Assembly (NCBI GenBank): GCA_949361645.1
Contig: OX442421.1
Coordinates: 1,390,501 to 1,454,500, forward strand
From: Spongilla lacustris
Taxonomy: Eukaryota > Porifera > Demospongiae > Spongillida > Spongillidae
Direction: 5' to 3'
DNA length: 64,000 nucleotides
Shown: positions 1 to 11,553 of the stretch, one piece after another
Layout of the letters: each line of letters begins with the position of its first letter
How positions within the stretch are numbered: the first letter of the stretch is position 1
Translations under genes and position numbers: made by a program
The notes under the pieces: model-generated
Database searches by the model: none
Told to the model about the DNA's origin: nothing
Seen by the model: the letters and a program-made list of their open reading frames with translations, nothing else

Positions 1-1158
1 TATTGGGGTTGGTTTATTATGCCTACCACCCCTTTTCTTTGAAGGCAAGAGGCACTTTGGAAGCATAAATAACTTCAGCCAAGAGTCCAATGAGTTGTCG
101 TGAAGCACTGCTTTCAAAGAAAAAGACAACGCAAGAGCAAAAGCAGGGCGAGACTTTTTGGGAATGTGTCGTAAGGTTCGGCAGGATAGTAGGCAAACTT
201 CTTCAAAAGATGGTAAAACTGTGTTTGTACTGTGCGAGGACTCGGTTTCCGAAAGCGATGGTATCGGTGCTGGATCCGGAGGAGCTGCCAAGACAGCTAC
301 GCATCTTCGCGAATGTGATGCACGTCGAGATTTAGCCACAAGTGCTCGACAATCACATATGTACAGGCCTTGTTCCTGTAACCATTCTCTAGGTACATCC
401 CCCCGAAAGAGACCCCGTGCGTGAAGGCCCATATGTGAACGCCACATGGTTGGAGCAATTAGCTCGTGGCAGTCAGCTACAATGCACTGCTTCCTGTGTA
501 GAGGTCGGACTATTGGTACCTGAGGCGATATCATTGCGAGGATAGCTCGATCACTTCCCGACTCCACTTGCAAAGGCTCGGGCGATACTGGGACAGGTGA
601 TGGAGGCACAGAAGGTTCTATGTGGAGTGTATGCGCTGGCACTGCCGAAGAAGAAGGTGTGAATGAAGTGCTAGGAGAGGGCTGCGGTGATGAGGGTGTC
701 CCATGCGAAACCGACGATCGGGATGGCCCAGGTGACGACGTATTATAACATAAAGGTGGCTCGGAGGGCGGTAGCGAACTACCAAGTATCGAACCGCTAT
801 TATTAAACAAGGACTCACAGCTGCTGCCATTGGACTTGGATGAATGGCGGCTGTCATTCAAGCAGGACGTGCACCGGGACCGCTTAATGGTAACAAGGAC
901 TAATTTGCAATCCACGCAAGCGGTGAAACCTGCTTCGTGAAGTAAGTCCGCCGAGATTCCAGGGTCGTTTTTCGAAAAGTGTCCCTGCAGGTGTTTTTTA
1001 AAAGCATCCTTCGTCCCTAAAGAAGAGGAGCAACCAGGTAAGAGACATTCAAACCTACCTGCAGAAACGCTCTGGCGATTGTGTTCCAGAGGCTGTGAAT
1101 CCGATTGCGGGATAGAACTATGCGGGAGGCCTCTTGAGACGCGCTTACCCCGCGCCAT
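1..1158 (-). CDS. 5' part of a zinc-finger / reverse-transcriptase-type retroelement ORF, cut by the window edge
   Basis: Reading leftwards from an ATG at 1158, the frame stays open for 386 codons to base 1 with no stop, so the protein continues outside the window. It has several Cys/His clusters. One is C2H2-like near residues 40-60 (FECLLPGC then HLQGH), one is CxxC...CxxC near 95-120, and another is C2H2-like near 255-275 (QCIVADC then HMGLH). A Ser/Pro-rich linker of about 100 residues lies between them. The last 70 residues (RTLRHIPKKSR, then WLKLFMLPKCLLPSKKRGG) resemble the stretch just before the reverse transcriptase domain in some LINE-like polyproteins with N-terminal zinc fingers; this is from memory. 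No RT catalytic motif is inside the window, so the family is inference. The start lies 40 bp from the end of the neighbouring DNA transposon, separated by an AT-rich stretch. It could instead be a host zinc-finger protein. Confidence 0.55.
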   Translation of the reverse strand, partial: MARGKRVSRGLPHSSIPQSDSQPLEHNRQSVSAGRFECLLPGCSSSLGTKDAFKKHLQGHFSKNDPGISADLLHEAGFTACVDCKLVLVTIKRSRCTSCLNDSRHSSKSNGSSCESLFNNSGSILGSSLPPSEPPLCYNTSSPGPSRSSVSHGTPSSPQPSPSTSFTPSSSAVPAHTLHIEPSVPPSPVPVSPEPLQVESGSDRAILAMISPQVPIVRPLHRKQCIVADCHELIAPTMWRSHMGLHARGLFRGDVPREWLQEQGLYICDCRALVAKSRRASHSRRCVAVLAAPPDPAPIPSLSETESSHSTNTVLPSFEEVCLLSCRTLRHIPKKSRPAFALALSFSLKAVLHDNSLDSWLKLFMLPKCLLPSKKRGGRHNKPTPI

Positions 1159-1704
1159 CTTAATATATATAATATAATTATATATTATAATTATATGGGA
1201 CAGTTTCCGACAAAATGGCCCTTCGTATATATATATAAAATGTTATAAAAATGCTTCTCTTCTGAATTGCTATATCTTCCGAACGGTTAACGCTATCAAC
1301 TTCCAATTTTCAACACTTCATACTACACCATTTCCCTATGGCAAAATATATTTTGGAGTCTTGCACTTGCTCCGTGCCAGTATTGCAACGTTCGATACCC
1401 CATCGGGTTCAAATCCGCCATAACTTTAGGTAGGAGTAATCAAATAGCCTCGAATTCGGTTTATAGGTAGAGGGGTCCTATACCTATCGATTTGTTCTGT
1501 TCGTTAATTTTTATGTCATCCGTTTTGGAGATACAGCGGCGCAAAGTTGGTACAAGTTTCCCGCTCGAATCGCGCCGTTGCATGTGCATGAACCGCTTCC
1601 ATTCACCGAAGACATGAATATTCAACTATTTCCTGTGGGTTGGGACTTTATTAACCTAGCCACACCTACAAAGCAGGATACGATTTATTTATCGATAAAA
1701 GACG

Positions 1705-1780
1705 GTGAGTATTGAAATCAGAATGTTTTTATACAATGTTGCCTATGATAGACAGTTGTTATTCGTTATCTTCTGTGTAG
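1705..1780 (+). other. Putative 5'-leader intron of the transposon (left copy)
   Basis: GACG|GTGAGTATT at 1705 and CTTCTGTGTAG|ATAAACG at 1780 form a 76-bp GT-AG intron ending 9 bp before the transposase ATG (1790). The same donor and acceptor are kept in the other copy (18707-18631, minus strand), which supports a spliced leader. The upstream exon is not in frame with the transposase, so this is a 5'UTR intron. Confidence 0.45.
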
Positions 1781-1789
1781 ATAAACGAT

Positions 1790-2730
1790 ATGGCGAAGTC
1801 TGACGACGAGCTCGTCGTGTATCATTCAGCGGACGAGTTTGAATGGTACGAAAATTTGGACGTGGATAGAGAACGGTGGTGATGACGGTGGCACCAATGC
1901 CGATCGATGGAAGTTATGATTTCGATGGCAGTGTGGCCAGGACGTCACTTGTGTGCCACAGCTGTACCAGGACTGGCAGTACCATGATTGAAACACCTTT
2001 TTGGGCCAGTGGTTTGGGCCTCTGGTTGGCTTTAGTTGCTACCACACATTTGAGTTTGACCGAGAACACCCTGGTGTCATGAAAATGAAGACCTTGCCAT
2101 CGGACACAAACCCCACCGAGGTAACCATGCTGAGGGCTGGAGTGGCCATAAAGGACATACAGGAGGCTTATCAGAGCCAAGTGATGCCACCTGTTATTAG
2201 CCCCAATGGATTGTCCCTGATGCGGTCACTGTACCTGTATGAGAAGGTGAGGGAATACATTCGTGACCCAAGGAAGAGGGAAGGGTATGTCCAAAGCCTA
2301 CACCAGGCACTGCTATCAACTCTTCCGAAACACCTGGAGTTCCAGACAGTGACCAACCAGGTCCTTCTAATGCCATTCCTGACCCACCTACTGTGGAAGA
2401 CCATGTTTCCAATAATACAAACAGTGCAATAAATGATGAAGATAAAGGCATTGTGTCTGGCAGGAGAAAACGCAACCCAGGTCTGAACTGATCTTTGCCT
2501 ACCTGTGCACAGATTGTGACAAGAAGTATGCCAGTAGCTCGGCCCTGTCCCGGCACAAAAAGAACACAGCCAAGCAGCCTGCTATGTAGGGGGATGAACA
2601 AAGTAAAGCCACAGAGATGGTGGACATTTCCTGTGATGAACAAAGTAGCCAGGGTCCACCTAAGCGTACCCACAGGCCAAAGTCAGAAATTGATAGAAAC
2701 TTTTCGTATTCCAAGTGTAGCTTGACTCAC
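1790..2730 (+). pseudogene. Transposase remnant with large internal deletion
   Basis: The first 25 or so residues from ATG 1790 (MAKSDDELVVYHSADEFEW) match the intact transposase at 18621. The frame then breaks and about 500 codons are missing. Homology resumes near 1930 at the part following the third putative catalytic residue and runs to the C-terminal zinc-finger region. There, frame breaks and stops have destroyed both C2H2 fingers. Nucleotide similarity to the other copy is high where both exist. No functional protein is expected. Confidence 0.75.
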
Positions 2731-2877
2731 ACCGCTTACATTAAGAAACAGTACATTGGTACATGTACATGACTAGCAAACTGAAGATCCTGGATCCATG
2801 TCATGGTAAGGTGCACTTTGTATCTAAGTCTGTTATGTCAACCTCGTGTACAAAAATTCGTGTCACCACACACATCT

Positions 2878-5800
2878 GTACCAGTGTACCAGTGTACCAG
2901 TGTCACTATTTACACCGTGCACAGAGTCTGTTGTGGTGACATGTACCCAGTGTACCAGTGTCGCTATTTACACCGTGCACAGAGTCTGTTGTGGTGACAT
3001 GTACATGTACCCAGTGTACCAGTGTCACTATTTACACTGTGCACAGAGTCTGTTGTGGTGACATGTACATGTACCCAGTGTACCAGTGTCGCTATTTACA
3101 CCGTGCACAGAGTCTGTTGTGGTGACATGTACATGTACCCAGTGTACCAGTGTCACTATTTACACTGTGCACAGAGTCTGTTGTGGTGACATGTACATGT
3201 ACCCAGTGTACCAGTGTCACTATTTACACCGTGCACAGAGTCTGTTGTAGTGACATGTACCCAGTGTACCAGTGTACCAGTGTCACTATTTACACTGTGC
3301 ACAGAGTCTGTTGTGGTGACATGTACATGTACCCAGTGTACCAGTGTCACTATTTACACCGTGCACAGAGTCTGTTGTAGTGACATGTACCCAGTGTACC
3401 AGTGTACCAGTGTCACTATTTACACTGTGCACAGAGTCTGTTGTGGTGACATGTACATGTACCCAGTGTACCAGTGTCACTATTTACACCGTGCACAGAG
3501 TCTGTTGTAGTGACATGTACCCAGTGTACCAGTGTCGCTATTTACACCGTGCACAGAGTCTGTTGTGGTGACATGTACATGTACCCAGTGTACCAGTGTC
3601 ACTATTTACACTGTGCACAGAGTCTGTTGTGGTGACATGTACATGTACCCAGTGTACCAGTGTCACTATTTACACCGTGCACAGAGTCTGTTGTAGTGAC
3701 ATGTACCCAGTGTACCAGTGTACCAGTGTCACTATTTACACTGTGCACAGAGTCTGTTGTGGTGACATGTACATGTACCCAGTGTACCAGTGTCACTATT
3801 TACACCGTGCACAGAGTCTGTTGTAGTGACATGTACCCAGTGTACCAGTGTACCAGTGTCACTATTTACACTGTGCACAGAGTCTGTTGTGGTGACATGT
3901 ACATGTACCCAGTGTACCAGTGTCACTATTTACACCGTGCACAGAGTCTGTTGTAGTGACATGTACCCAGTGTACCAGTGTACCAGTGTCACTATTTACA
4001 CTGTGCACAGAGTCTGTTGTGGTGACATGTACATGTACCCAGTGTACCAGTGTCACTATTTACACCGTGCACAGAGTCTGTTGTGGTGACATGTACCTGT
4101 GTACCAGTGTCACTATTTACACTGTGCACAGAGTCTGTTGTGGTGACATGTACCCAGTGTACCTGTGTACTAGTGTCACTATTTACACTGTGCACAGAGT
4201 CTGTTGTGGTGACATGTACCAATGTACCAGTGTCACTATTTACACCGTGCATAGGGTCTGTTGTGGTGACATGTACCCAGTGTACCAGTGTACCAGTGTC
4301 ACTATTCACACCGTGCACAGAGTCTGTTGTGGTGACATGTACCCAGTGTACCAGTGTCACTATTTACACCGTGCATAGAGTGTGTTGTGGTGTCATGTAC
4401 CCAGTGTACCAGTGTCACTATTTACACTGGTCACAGAGTCTGTTGTGGTGACATGTACCCAGTGTACCAGTGTCACTATTTACACCGTGCCCAGAGTCTG
4501 TTGTGGTGACATGTACCCAGTGTACCAGTGTCACTATTTACACCGTGCACAGAGTCTGTTGTGGTGACATGTACCCAGTGTACCAGTGTCACTATTTACA
4601 CCGTGCATAGAGTCTGTTGTGGTGTCATGTACCCAGTGTACCAGTGTCACTATTTACACTGGTCACAGAGTCTGTTGTGGTGACATGTACCCAGTGTACC
4701 AGTGTCACTATTTACACCGTGCACAGAGTCTGTTGTGGTGACATGTACCCAGTGTACCAGTGTACCAGTGTCACTATTCACACCGTGCACAGAGTCTGTT
4801 GTGGTGACATGTACCCAGTGTACCAGTGTCACTATTTACACCGTGCATAGAGTGTGTTGTGGTGTCATGTACCCAGTGTACCAGTGTCACTATTTACACT
4901 GGTCACAGAGTCTGTTGTGGTGACATGTACCCAGTGTACCAGTGTCACTATTTACACCGTGCCCAGAGTCTGTTGTGGTGACATGTACCCAGTGTACCAG
5001 TGTCACTATTTACACCGTGCACAGAGTCTGTTGTGGTGACATGTACCCAGTGTACCAGTGTCACTATTTACACCGTGCATAGAGTCTGTTGTGGTGTCAT
5101 GTACCCAGTGTACCAGTGTCACTATTTACACTGGTCACAGAGTCTGTTGTGGTGACATGTACCCAGTGTACCAGTGTCACTATTTACACCGTGCACAGAG
5201 TCTGTTGTGGTGATATGTACCCAGTGTACCTGTGTACTAGTGTCACTATTTACACCGTGCATAGAGTCTGTTGTGGTGATATGTACCAGTGTACCAGTGT
5301 CACTATTTACACTGTGCACAGAGTCTGTTGTGGTGACATGTACCCAGTGTACCAGTGTCACTATTTACACTGTGCACAGAGTCTGTTGTGGTGACATGTA
5401 CCCAGTGTACCAGTGTACCAGTGTCACTATTTACACTGTGCACAGAGTCTGTTGTGGTGACATGTACCCAGTGTACCAGTGTACCAGTGTCACTATTTAC
5501 ACTGTGCACAGAGTCTGTTGTGGTGACATGTACCCAGTGTACCAGTGTACTAGTGTCACTATTTACACCGTGCACAGAGTCTGTTGTGGTGACATGTACC
5601 CAGTGTACCAGTGTACTAGTTACACTATTTACACCGTGCACAGAGTCTGTTGTGGTGACATGTACCCAGTGTACCAGTGTACTAGTGTCACTATTTACAC
5701 TGTGCACAGAGTCTGTTGTGGTGACATGTACCCAGTGTACCAGTGTACTAGTGTCACTATTTACACCGTGCACAGAGTCTGTTGTGGTGACATGTACCCA

Positions 5801-7705
5801 GTGTACCAGTGTCACTATTTACACCGTGCATAGAGTCTGTTGTGGTGACATTTACCCAGTGTACCAGTGTACCAGTGTCACTATTTACACCGTGCACAGA
5901 GTCTGTTGTGGTGACATGTACCCAGTGTACCAGTGTACCAGTGTCACTATTTACACCGTGCACAGAGTCTGTTGTGGTGACATGTACCCAGTGTACCAGT
6001 GTCACTATTTACACCGTGCATAGAGTCTGTTGTGGTGACATGTACCCAGTGTACCAGTGTACCAGTGTCACTATTTACACTGTGCACAGAGTCTGTTGTG
6101 GTGACATGTACCCAGTGTACCAGTGTACCAGTGTCACTATTCACACCGTGCACAGAGTCTGTTGTGGTGACATGTACCCAGTGTACCAGTGTACCAGTGT
6201 CACTATTTACACCGTGCACAGAGTCTGTTGTGGTGACATGTACCCAGTGTACCAGTGTCACTATTCACACCGTGCACAGAGTCTGTTGTGGTGACATGTA
6301 CCCAGTGTACCAGTGTCACTATTTACACCGTGCACAGAGTCTGTTGTGGTGACATGTACGCAGTGTACCAGTGTCACTATTCACACCGTGCACAGAGTCT
6401 GTTGTGGTGACATGTACCCAGTGTACCAGTGTATCTGTTGTGGTGACATGTACCCAGTGTACCAGTGTCACTATTCACACCGTGCACAGAGTCTGTTGTG
6501 GTGACATGTACCGAGTGTACCAGTGTCACTATTTACACCGTGCACAGAGTCTGTTGTGGTGACATGTACCCAGTGTACCAGTGTCGCTATTTACACCGTG
6601 CATAGAGTCTGTTGTGGTGTCATGTACCCAGTGTACCAGTGTCACTATTTACACTGGTCACAGAGTCTGTTGTGGTGACATGTACCCAGTGTACCAGTGT
6701 CACTATTCACACCGTGCACAGAGTCTGTTGTGGTGACATGTACCCAGTGTACCAGTGTCACTATTCACACCGTGCACAGAGTCTGTTGTGGTGACATGTA
6801 CCCAGTGTACCAGTGTCACTATTTACACCGTGCACAGAGTCTGTTGTGGTGACATGTACCCTGTGTACCAGTGTCACTATTTACACTGTGCACAGAGTCT
6901 GTTGTGGTGACATGTACCCAGTGTACCAGTGTACCAGTGTCACTATTCACACCGTGCACAGAGTCTGTTGTGGTGACATGTTCCCAGTGTACTAGTGTAC
7001 CAGTGTCACTATTTACACCGTGCACAGAGTCTGTTGTGGTGACATGTACCCAGTGTACCAGTGTCACTATTCACACCGTGCACAGAGTCTGTTGTGGTGA
7101 CATGTACCCAGTGTACCAGTGTCACTATTTACACCGTGCACAGAGTCTGTTGTGGTGACATGTACCCTGTGTACCAGTGTCACTATTCACACCGTGCACC
7201 GAGTCTGTTGTGGTGACATGTACCCAGTGTACCAGTGTCACTATTTACACCGTGCACAGAGTCTGTTGTGGTGACATGTACCCTGTGTACCAGTGTCACT
7301 ATTTACACTGTGCACAGAGTCTGTTGTGGTGACATGTACCCAGTGTACCAGTGTACCAGTGTCACTATTCACACCGTGCACAGAGTCTGTTGTGGTGACA
7401 TGTACCCAGTGTACCAGTGTCACTATTTACACCGTGCACAGAGTCTGTTGTGGTGACATGTACCCAGTGTACCAGTGTCACTATTCACACCGTGCACAGA
7501 GTCTGTTGTGGTGACATGTACCCAGTGTACCAGTGTCACTATTCACACCGTGCACAGAGTCTGTTGTGGTGACATGTACCCAGTGTACCAGTGTCACTAT
7601 TTACACCGTGCACAGAGTCTGTTGTGGTGACATGTACCCTGTGTACCAGTGTCACTATTCACACCGTGCACAGAGTCTGTTGTGGTGACATGTACCCAGT
7701 GTACA
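2878..7705 (+). repeat. 58-bp satellite array inside the left transposon copy
   Basis: About 80 head-to-tail copies of a 58-bp unit that contains GTGTCACTATTTACACCGTG, CACAGAGTCTGTTGTGGTG and ACATGTACCCA. Length variants come from an extra 8 bp (GTGTACCA, making 66 bp) or 6 bp (ACATGT, making 64 bp). The 66-bp form is a multiple of three, so long open frames appear in several frames on both strands. They are repeats without coding character. One junction at 6431 lacks most of a unit. The array sits between the transposase remnant and the shared right end. Confidence 0.95.
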
Positions 7706-8018
7706 AGTGTACATGTGCATGTACCTGTGTCACTAGTTTGAAGTGACGACATGTTACATGTACCACAACAGACTTAGTGCACAGTGTGAACAGTAACACT
7801 GGTATATGTCACTCCAGTCCTCCCTCTTGTCCACTCCACTCCTCTGTCAGTGTCACCATTACATGTATTATTATCTGCTGGTTAAAGTTGTTCTTCATTT
7901 GTACTTGTACATGTGTATTCATCTGCAAATGAACTTAAAAGGTTCTTTTAAGAACTTCCACATGTGTGTGGAATTTACATTTACTATTACAAATGATGTC
8001 ACCTTTGTTCTGCACTAC

Positions 8019-8583
8019 CTTGGTTCAGTTGGTTGACGACAATTGATTTGTCCATGCTACATGTACATATATGTCTCATAATGGTGCAGAGGTATAAGGT
8101 TTTGTTTTCTATCCTCCCATGTGTTTAACATGGCCTAAGAGTAATAAGGATTCCTTGGTTCACATTTGTTTACTTTGATAAGCTAATTAAGCACTGCATA
8201 TCTTGATGAGCTACACCCAGTCACTTACCCTGTGGTTGTATTGCACCAGCATCAAAGGAGTTTACATTTTCCTTAGGTTGTTTTTGTTGCATGAAATTCA
8301 TTTTTACTACTCATGGCTAGACTATTGTTGAACGCATATTTAAAGAGGGATAGTACAATGTACATGTGTGTAGATAGAATGTATCTGATGCTCAATGTAA
8401 TGATCTAAGGTAGTAGGTAAGGCTGCAATGACTTTAGCTAATGTAACTTAGTGTTTTTGTGATTTTTTTGTATTACATGTACAGTCATTTCAAGAGTACT
8501 GTCTTCACTATGCATCCATCTTCACTGTATATATGTATATCTGAAGATCATTACTTTAAATCTGAATGGTTTATTATAATAAT
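8019..8583. other. Spacer between transposon copies, left part
   Basis: Non-repetitive AT-rich sequence with scattered ACATGTAC words. I see no gene, terminal repeat or RNA here. It begins where similarity between the two transposon copies stops. Confidence 0.4.
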
Positions 8584-9159
8584 TCACTTTGGTGCCATAA
8601 TCCGTTCACATTCCTGTGTGTCAGGGAAACTTATGTCCCAAATGCGAGGGTCACTGTCTGGTGGTAGATGAAGATGTTTATGCCTGCACGTGCTTCTTAT
8701 ATGTTCCCTTGTATCCTTATGGATACCACCAACTCCACATGCAAACCACTGCATGGAATAAGTGTATACAATGTACATGTAACTCAAGAAATGCACCTTA
8801 CTTTGTAGTCATGTGTACCACCTTTCGGTTTTCATCTTTTAATATGACCTCGTCTTCCAGATCCATCTCCTCCACTTTGGTCACCTCTGGGTCACATTCG
8901 TCATCACTGTCTGTGACGAGCTCTTCTGGCGATCTGGCCTGCGTGGGACACTCACTATAGGAATACTGTACATAATGGTACAAAACTATATCAGTGACCT
9001 TTGGATGTACATGTACATGTAAAGGTGTTGATTCCAGTACAGTTGTCTTAGTGACCAACATGCAGGATATCATGTGTATGCCAATTAAATGCTGTTTTTG
9101 TTACTTACCGACAAAACAGCTGTTGCTTCCTTAGGCTTTGCACCGTGTATTGTTTCCAT
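8584..9159 (-). CDS. Possible three-exon gene of unknown function in the transposon spacer
   Basis: Three minus-strand blocks join with consistent phase 0 at every junction. Exon 1 is 9159-9109, with ATG and donor TCG|GTAAGT. Exon 2 is 8938-8822, with acceptor CCCACGCAG and donor AAAG|GTGGTA. Exon 3 is 8748-8584, with acceptor CCATGCAG and stop TGA. The product would be 110 residues. Exon 2 is acidic (ELVTDSDDECDPEVTKVEE). Exon 3 has Cys and His residues spaced as in a small metal-binding domain (WFACGVGGIHKD, then STCRHKHLHLPPDSDPRIW). An AG also precedes exon 1, so more exons may lie upstream. I do not recognise the family. Its place between the two copies suggests an accessory gene of the element, but a host gene is equally possible. 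Confidence 0.4.
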
Positions 9160-10106
9160 GTTTTGCCTATGCAAGAAACAAAATCCTATACATTTATTAA
9201 ATATTAGTAAACTAAACTGAGCAATAATTGGGCTATTTTATCCTCCAGCTCTCCGTTTCTGCTCTTCTCTTTGAGTAGATCTTTCTTGAGGGCTAACGTT
9301 CCGATTGATGATCCAAGAATACATGGGCATACACAATGTAAATCAACTTACTCTCGTTTTCATGTTCTGCCTGCTCAATTGCTATCAAAGGTGCAGTTTA
9401 ACTTCATTTAGTGTAGCGAACACACACATAACGGACACAGCTAGCTAGCGCGCTTTAGAAATTAGTTCTTACGTCGGCGATAATTTCCGGATGCTCATAG
9501 GCCTATATAAATTCAGATTGCTGTCACTCTCTGCATGTAACTACCGTACATGTAATTGCCAGCCGGTAATACTTCAAATGGGAGCTTCGAATTCATCGTA
9601 AGACGTGCATGCAGTTTGTCTAAATTCAATTCGTATTAAACATGTACCTTTTATGTACATGTACATTTAGGAGTCAAACTCCTACCCCCTCTTCAAATGC
9701 AATGGAACGATCGAATCAGAGCGATGCGACCGATCAAAGGTAATTTTGAAAAGTGTTTGATTTCCACACGCGTACGCTATTGCGATAGTAGAGCCAGGCA
9801 TAGTTTTGCCCAGGCGTTGCGCTGTCATGCAGTTACAATAATGCCGGTATTCAGTTGCGATGCTGCAAAGAGTATATGTGCATCTTTTACTACTAGTCGG
9901 TCTCGAGCGCGACAACGGCGTGGATGGGGAAGCCGCCGACGTCAAAGAGTAAGCGCACTTTCAATACCACGTACGCAATATAGAATGCATTGTTAATTTC
10001 GTGTTATTATCGACAGAGATTTAGGCGAAATCGGCGAACCGAGCACCCCTCCCAAGTTGAGCATGCAAACCAATAGCTTCATTATAATATAGGCTCTTTT
10101 CCTACT
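9160..10106. other. Unassigned spacer sequence
   Basis: No convincing exon chain. A minus-strand stretch around 9230-9330 could encode a short Lys/Glu-rich helix, and a candidate donor (AGA|GTAAGT) lies near 9355, but they do not join into the gene below in frame. A plus-strand open stretch at 9697-9996 has Arg-rich composition and no recognised motif. Confidence 0.3.
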
Positions 10107-11024
10107 ATGATAACAGCATGTACAATGTACATGTACTTCCTCCCATGGCCCAGCCAGCGGTCCAAGCTCCTCTCTACCAGCGGTCCAAGCTACTCCCCAG
10201 CCTGTGGTCCAAGCTATATGTACATGTACTACCCAGCCTGCAGTCCAAGCTACATGTACATGTACTACCCAGCCTGTAGTCCAAGCTACTACCCAGCCTG
10301 CAGTCCAAGCTACATGTACATGTACTACCCAGCCTGCAGTCCAAGCTACATGTACATGTACTACCCAGCCTGCAGTCCAAGCTACATGTACATGTACTAC
10401 CCAGCCTGCAGTCCAAGCTACATGTACATGTACTACCCAGCCTGTGGTCCAAGCTACTCCCTTGCCACTGGTCCAGGCTCCTCCCCTGCCGTCAAGCCTA
10501 CCTCCTCCCCTGCCGTCAAGCCTACCTCCTCCCCTGCCGTCAGGCCTACCTCCTCCCCTGCCGTCAGGCCTACCTCCTCCCCTGCCGTCAAGCCTACCTC
10601 CTCCCCTGCCGTCAAGCCTACCTCCTCCCCTGCCGTCAAGCCTACCTCCTCCCCTGCTTGCAGGCCTACCTCTTCCCCTGCCGTCAGGCCTACCTCCTCC
10701 CCTGCCGTCAGGCCTACATGTACCTTCTTTCCTACCACAAAGTAATACATGTACACAACATCCTCAATTTATGTTTCTAACGTGAATTTGTTGCCAGCAG
10801 GTAACTATCAGCCACCACCATGGTGGACATATCCACCATGGTGGCTCTGTCAGCCCCAGAGTGCTCAGTCATGGAGATGCCAGACTGAATGGGAACAACC
10901 ATGGAGTGAGCCTTTGACTCAGCCACAAAGGGGTGAGCAGCCAAGGAGAGGTTGGCGAAGGAGGAGGGGACCCAGAAGGTTGGATCAGCTCCAGAACATT
11001 GAAGACACACCCTTAAATACATAG
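10107..11024 (+). CDS. Low-complexity Pro-rich open region followed by a Trp/Pro/Arg-rich exon-like block
   Basis: The region 10107-10785 is open in two frames because it is built of a 36-bp and then a 24-bp tandem repeat, one frame reading PPPLPSSLPPPLPSG-like repeats. Downstream, after a CAG at 10800, a frame to TGA 11024 reads YQPPPWWTYPPWW and ends in an Arg-rich segment (RRGWRRRRGPRRL). Pro-rich then WW/Arg-rich order could be a low-complexity protein encoded in the spacer between the transposons. Repeats that are multiples of three also give open frames by chance. I call it weak. Confidence 0.2.
10206..10455 (+). repeat. 36-bp tandem repeat
   Basis: About seven copies of a 36-bp unit containing ACATGTACATGTACTACC and CAGCCTGCAGTCCAAG. 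The unit includes the self-complementary word GTACATGTAC. One copy lacks that word. Confidence 0.9.
10473..10722 (+). repeat. 24-bp tandem repeat
   Basis: About ten copies of a 24-bp unit made of CCTACCTCCTCCCCTGCC followed by GTCAAG or GTCAGG. It directly follows the 36-bp array. Confidence 0.9.
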
Positions 11025-11553
11025 CAGTGACAAAAACATCTGCACATCTACATGTACTATTGATCCAGCCATTTCATATCTTATTGCTATAATATCACCC
11101 AGCAATAGCAATTTTGACAATTCTTTTCCATGGAGGATAAGTACATGTACACATAAGCTGGGAAAATTCATCAGAGTCACTTTTAAACATCCAACAATGT
11201 ATGTACATGGTCCAATATTATAGTATTCATAGAACTTAGGTTTCTCTACATCTATCCACAACAACCTCCCCCTATTGTTATCATCCAAAATTCATACCAT
11301 CTCATGCATTTAAAAAAAACAACAATGCATGTCCTACATGTAGGTAATCCTAAGCATCCTATACACTTTTATACAGTGGTCTACAAACACATTACCCAAA
11401 TCCATTTACATGTATACATTCTGTTCATTTGTAGTGCAGAATAAAGGTGACATCATTTGTAATTGTAAAATGCCACACAACTATGTGGCGAGTTCTTAGA
11501 AGAACCTTTTTTACAGAATCAACATGTACATGTATACCATAAAACAAAAACAC

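Larger units (their letters stand above)
1198..8018 (+). mobile_element. Internally deleted copy of the transposon (left arm)
   Basis: This copy matches the right-hand element from its outer end through the 5' leader to the transposase start codon at 1790. It then loses most of the transposase and resumes around 1930. Downstream it carries the 58-bp satellite (about 2878-7705). It ends in a roughly 100-bp segment (AAATGATGTCACCTTTGTTC, CTGCACTAC) that also ends the other copy. It cannot make its own transposase and would depend on the intact copy. Confidence 0.72.

Noticed and set aside
2878..7705. Many open frames of 60-220 codons (for example TESVVVTCTQCTSV repeats) on both strands, here and at 11554-15830
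   Set aside because: They are translations of the 58/66-bp satellite. The same text appears in several frames and breaks with every unit-length change.
2878..7705. Possible CRISPR array
   Set aside because: Repeats are directly adjacent with no unique spacers, and the window is eukaryotic.
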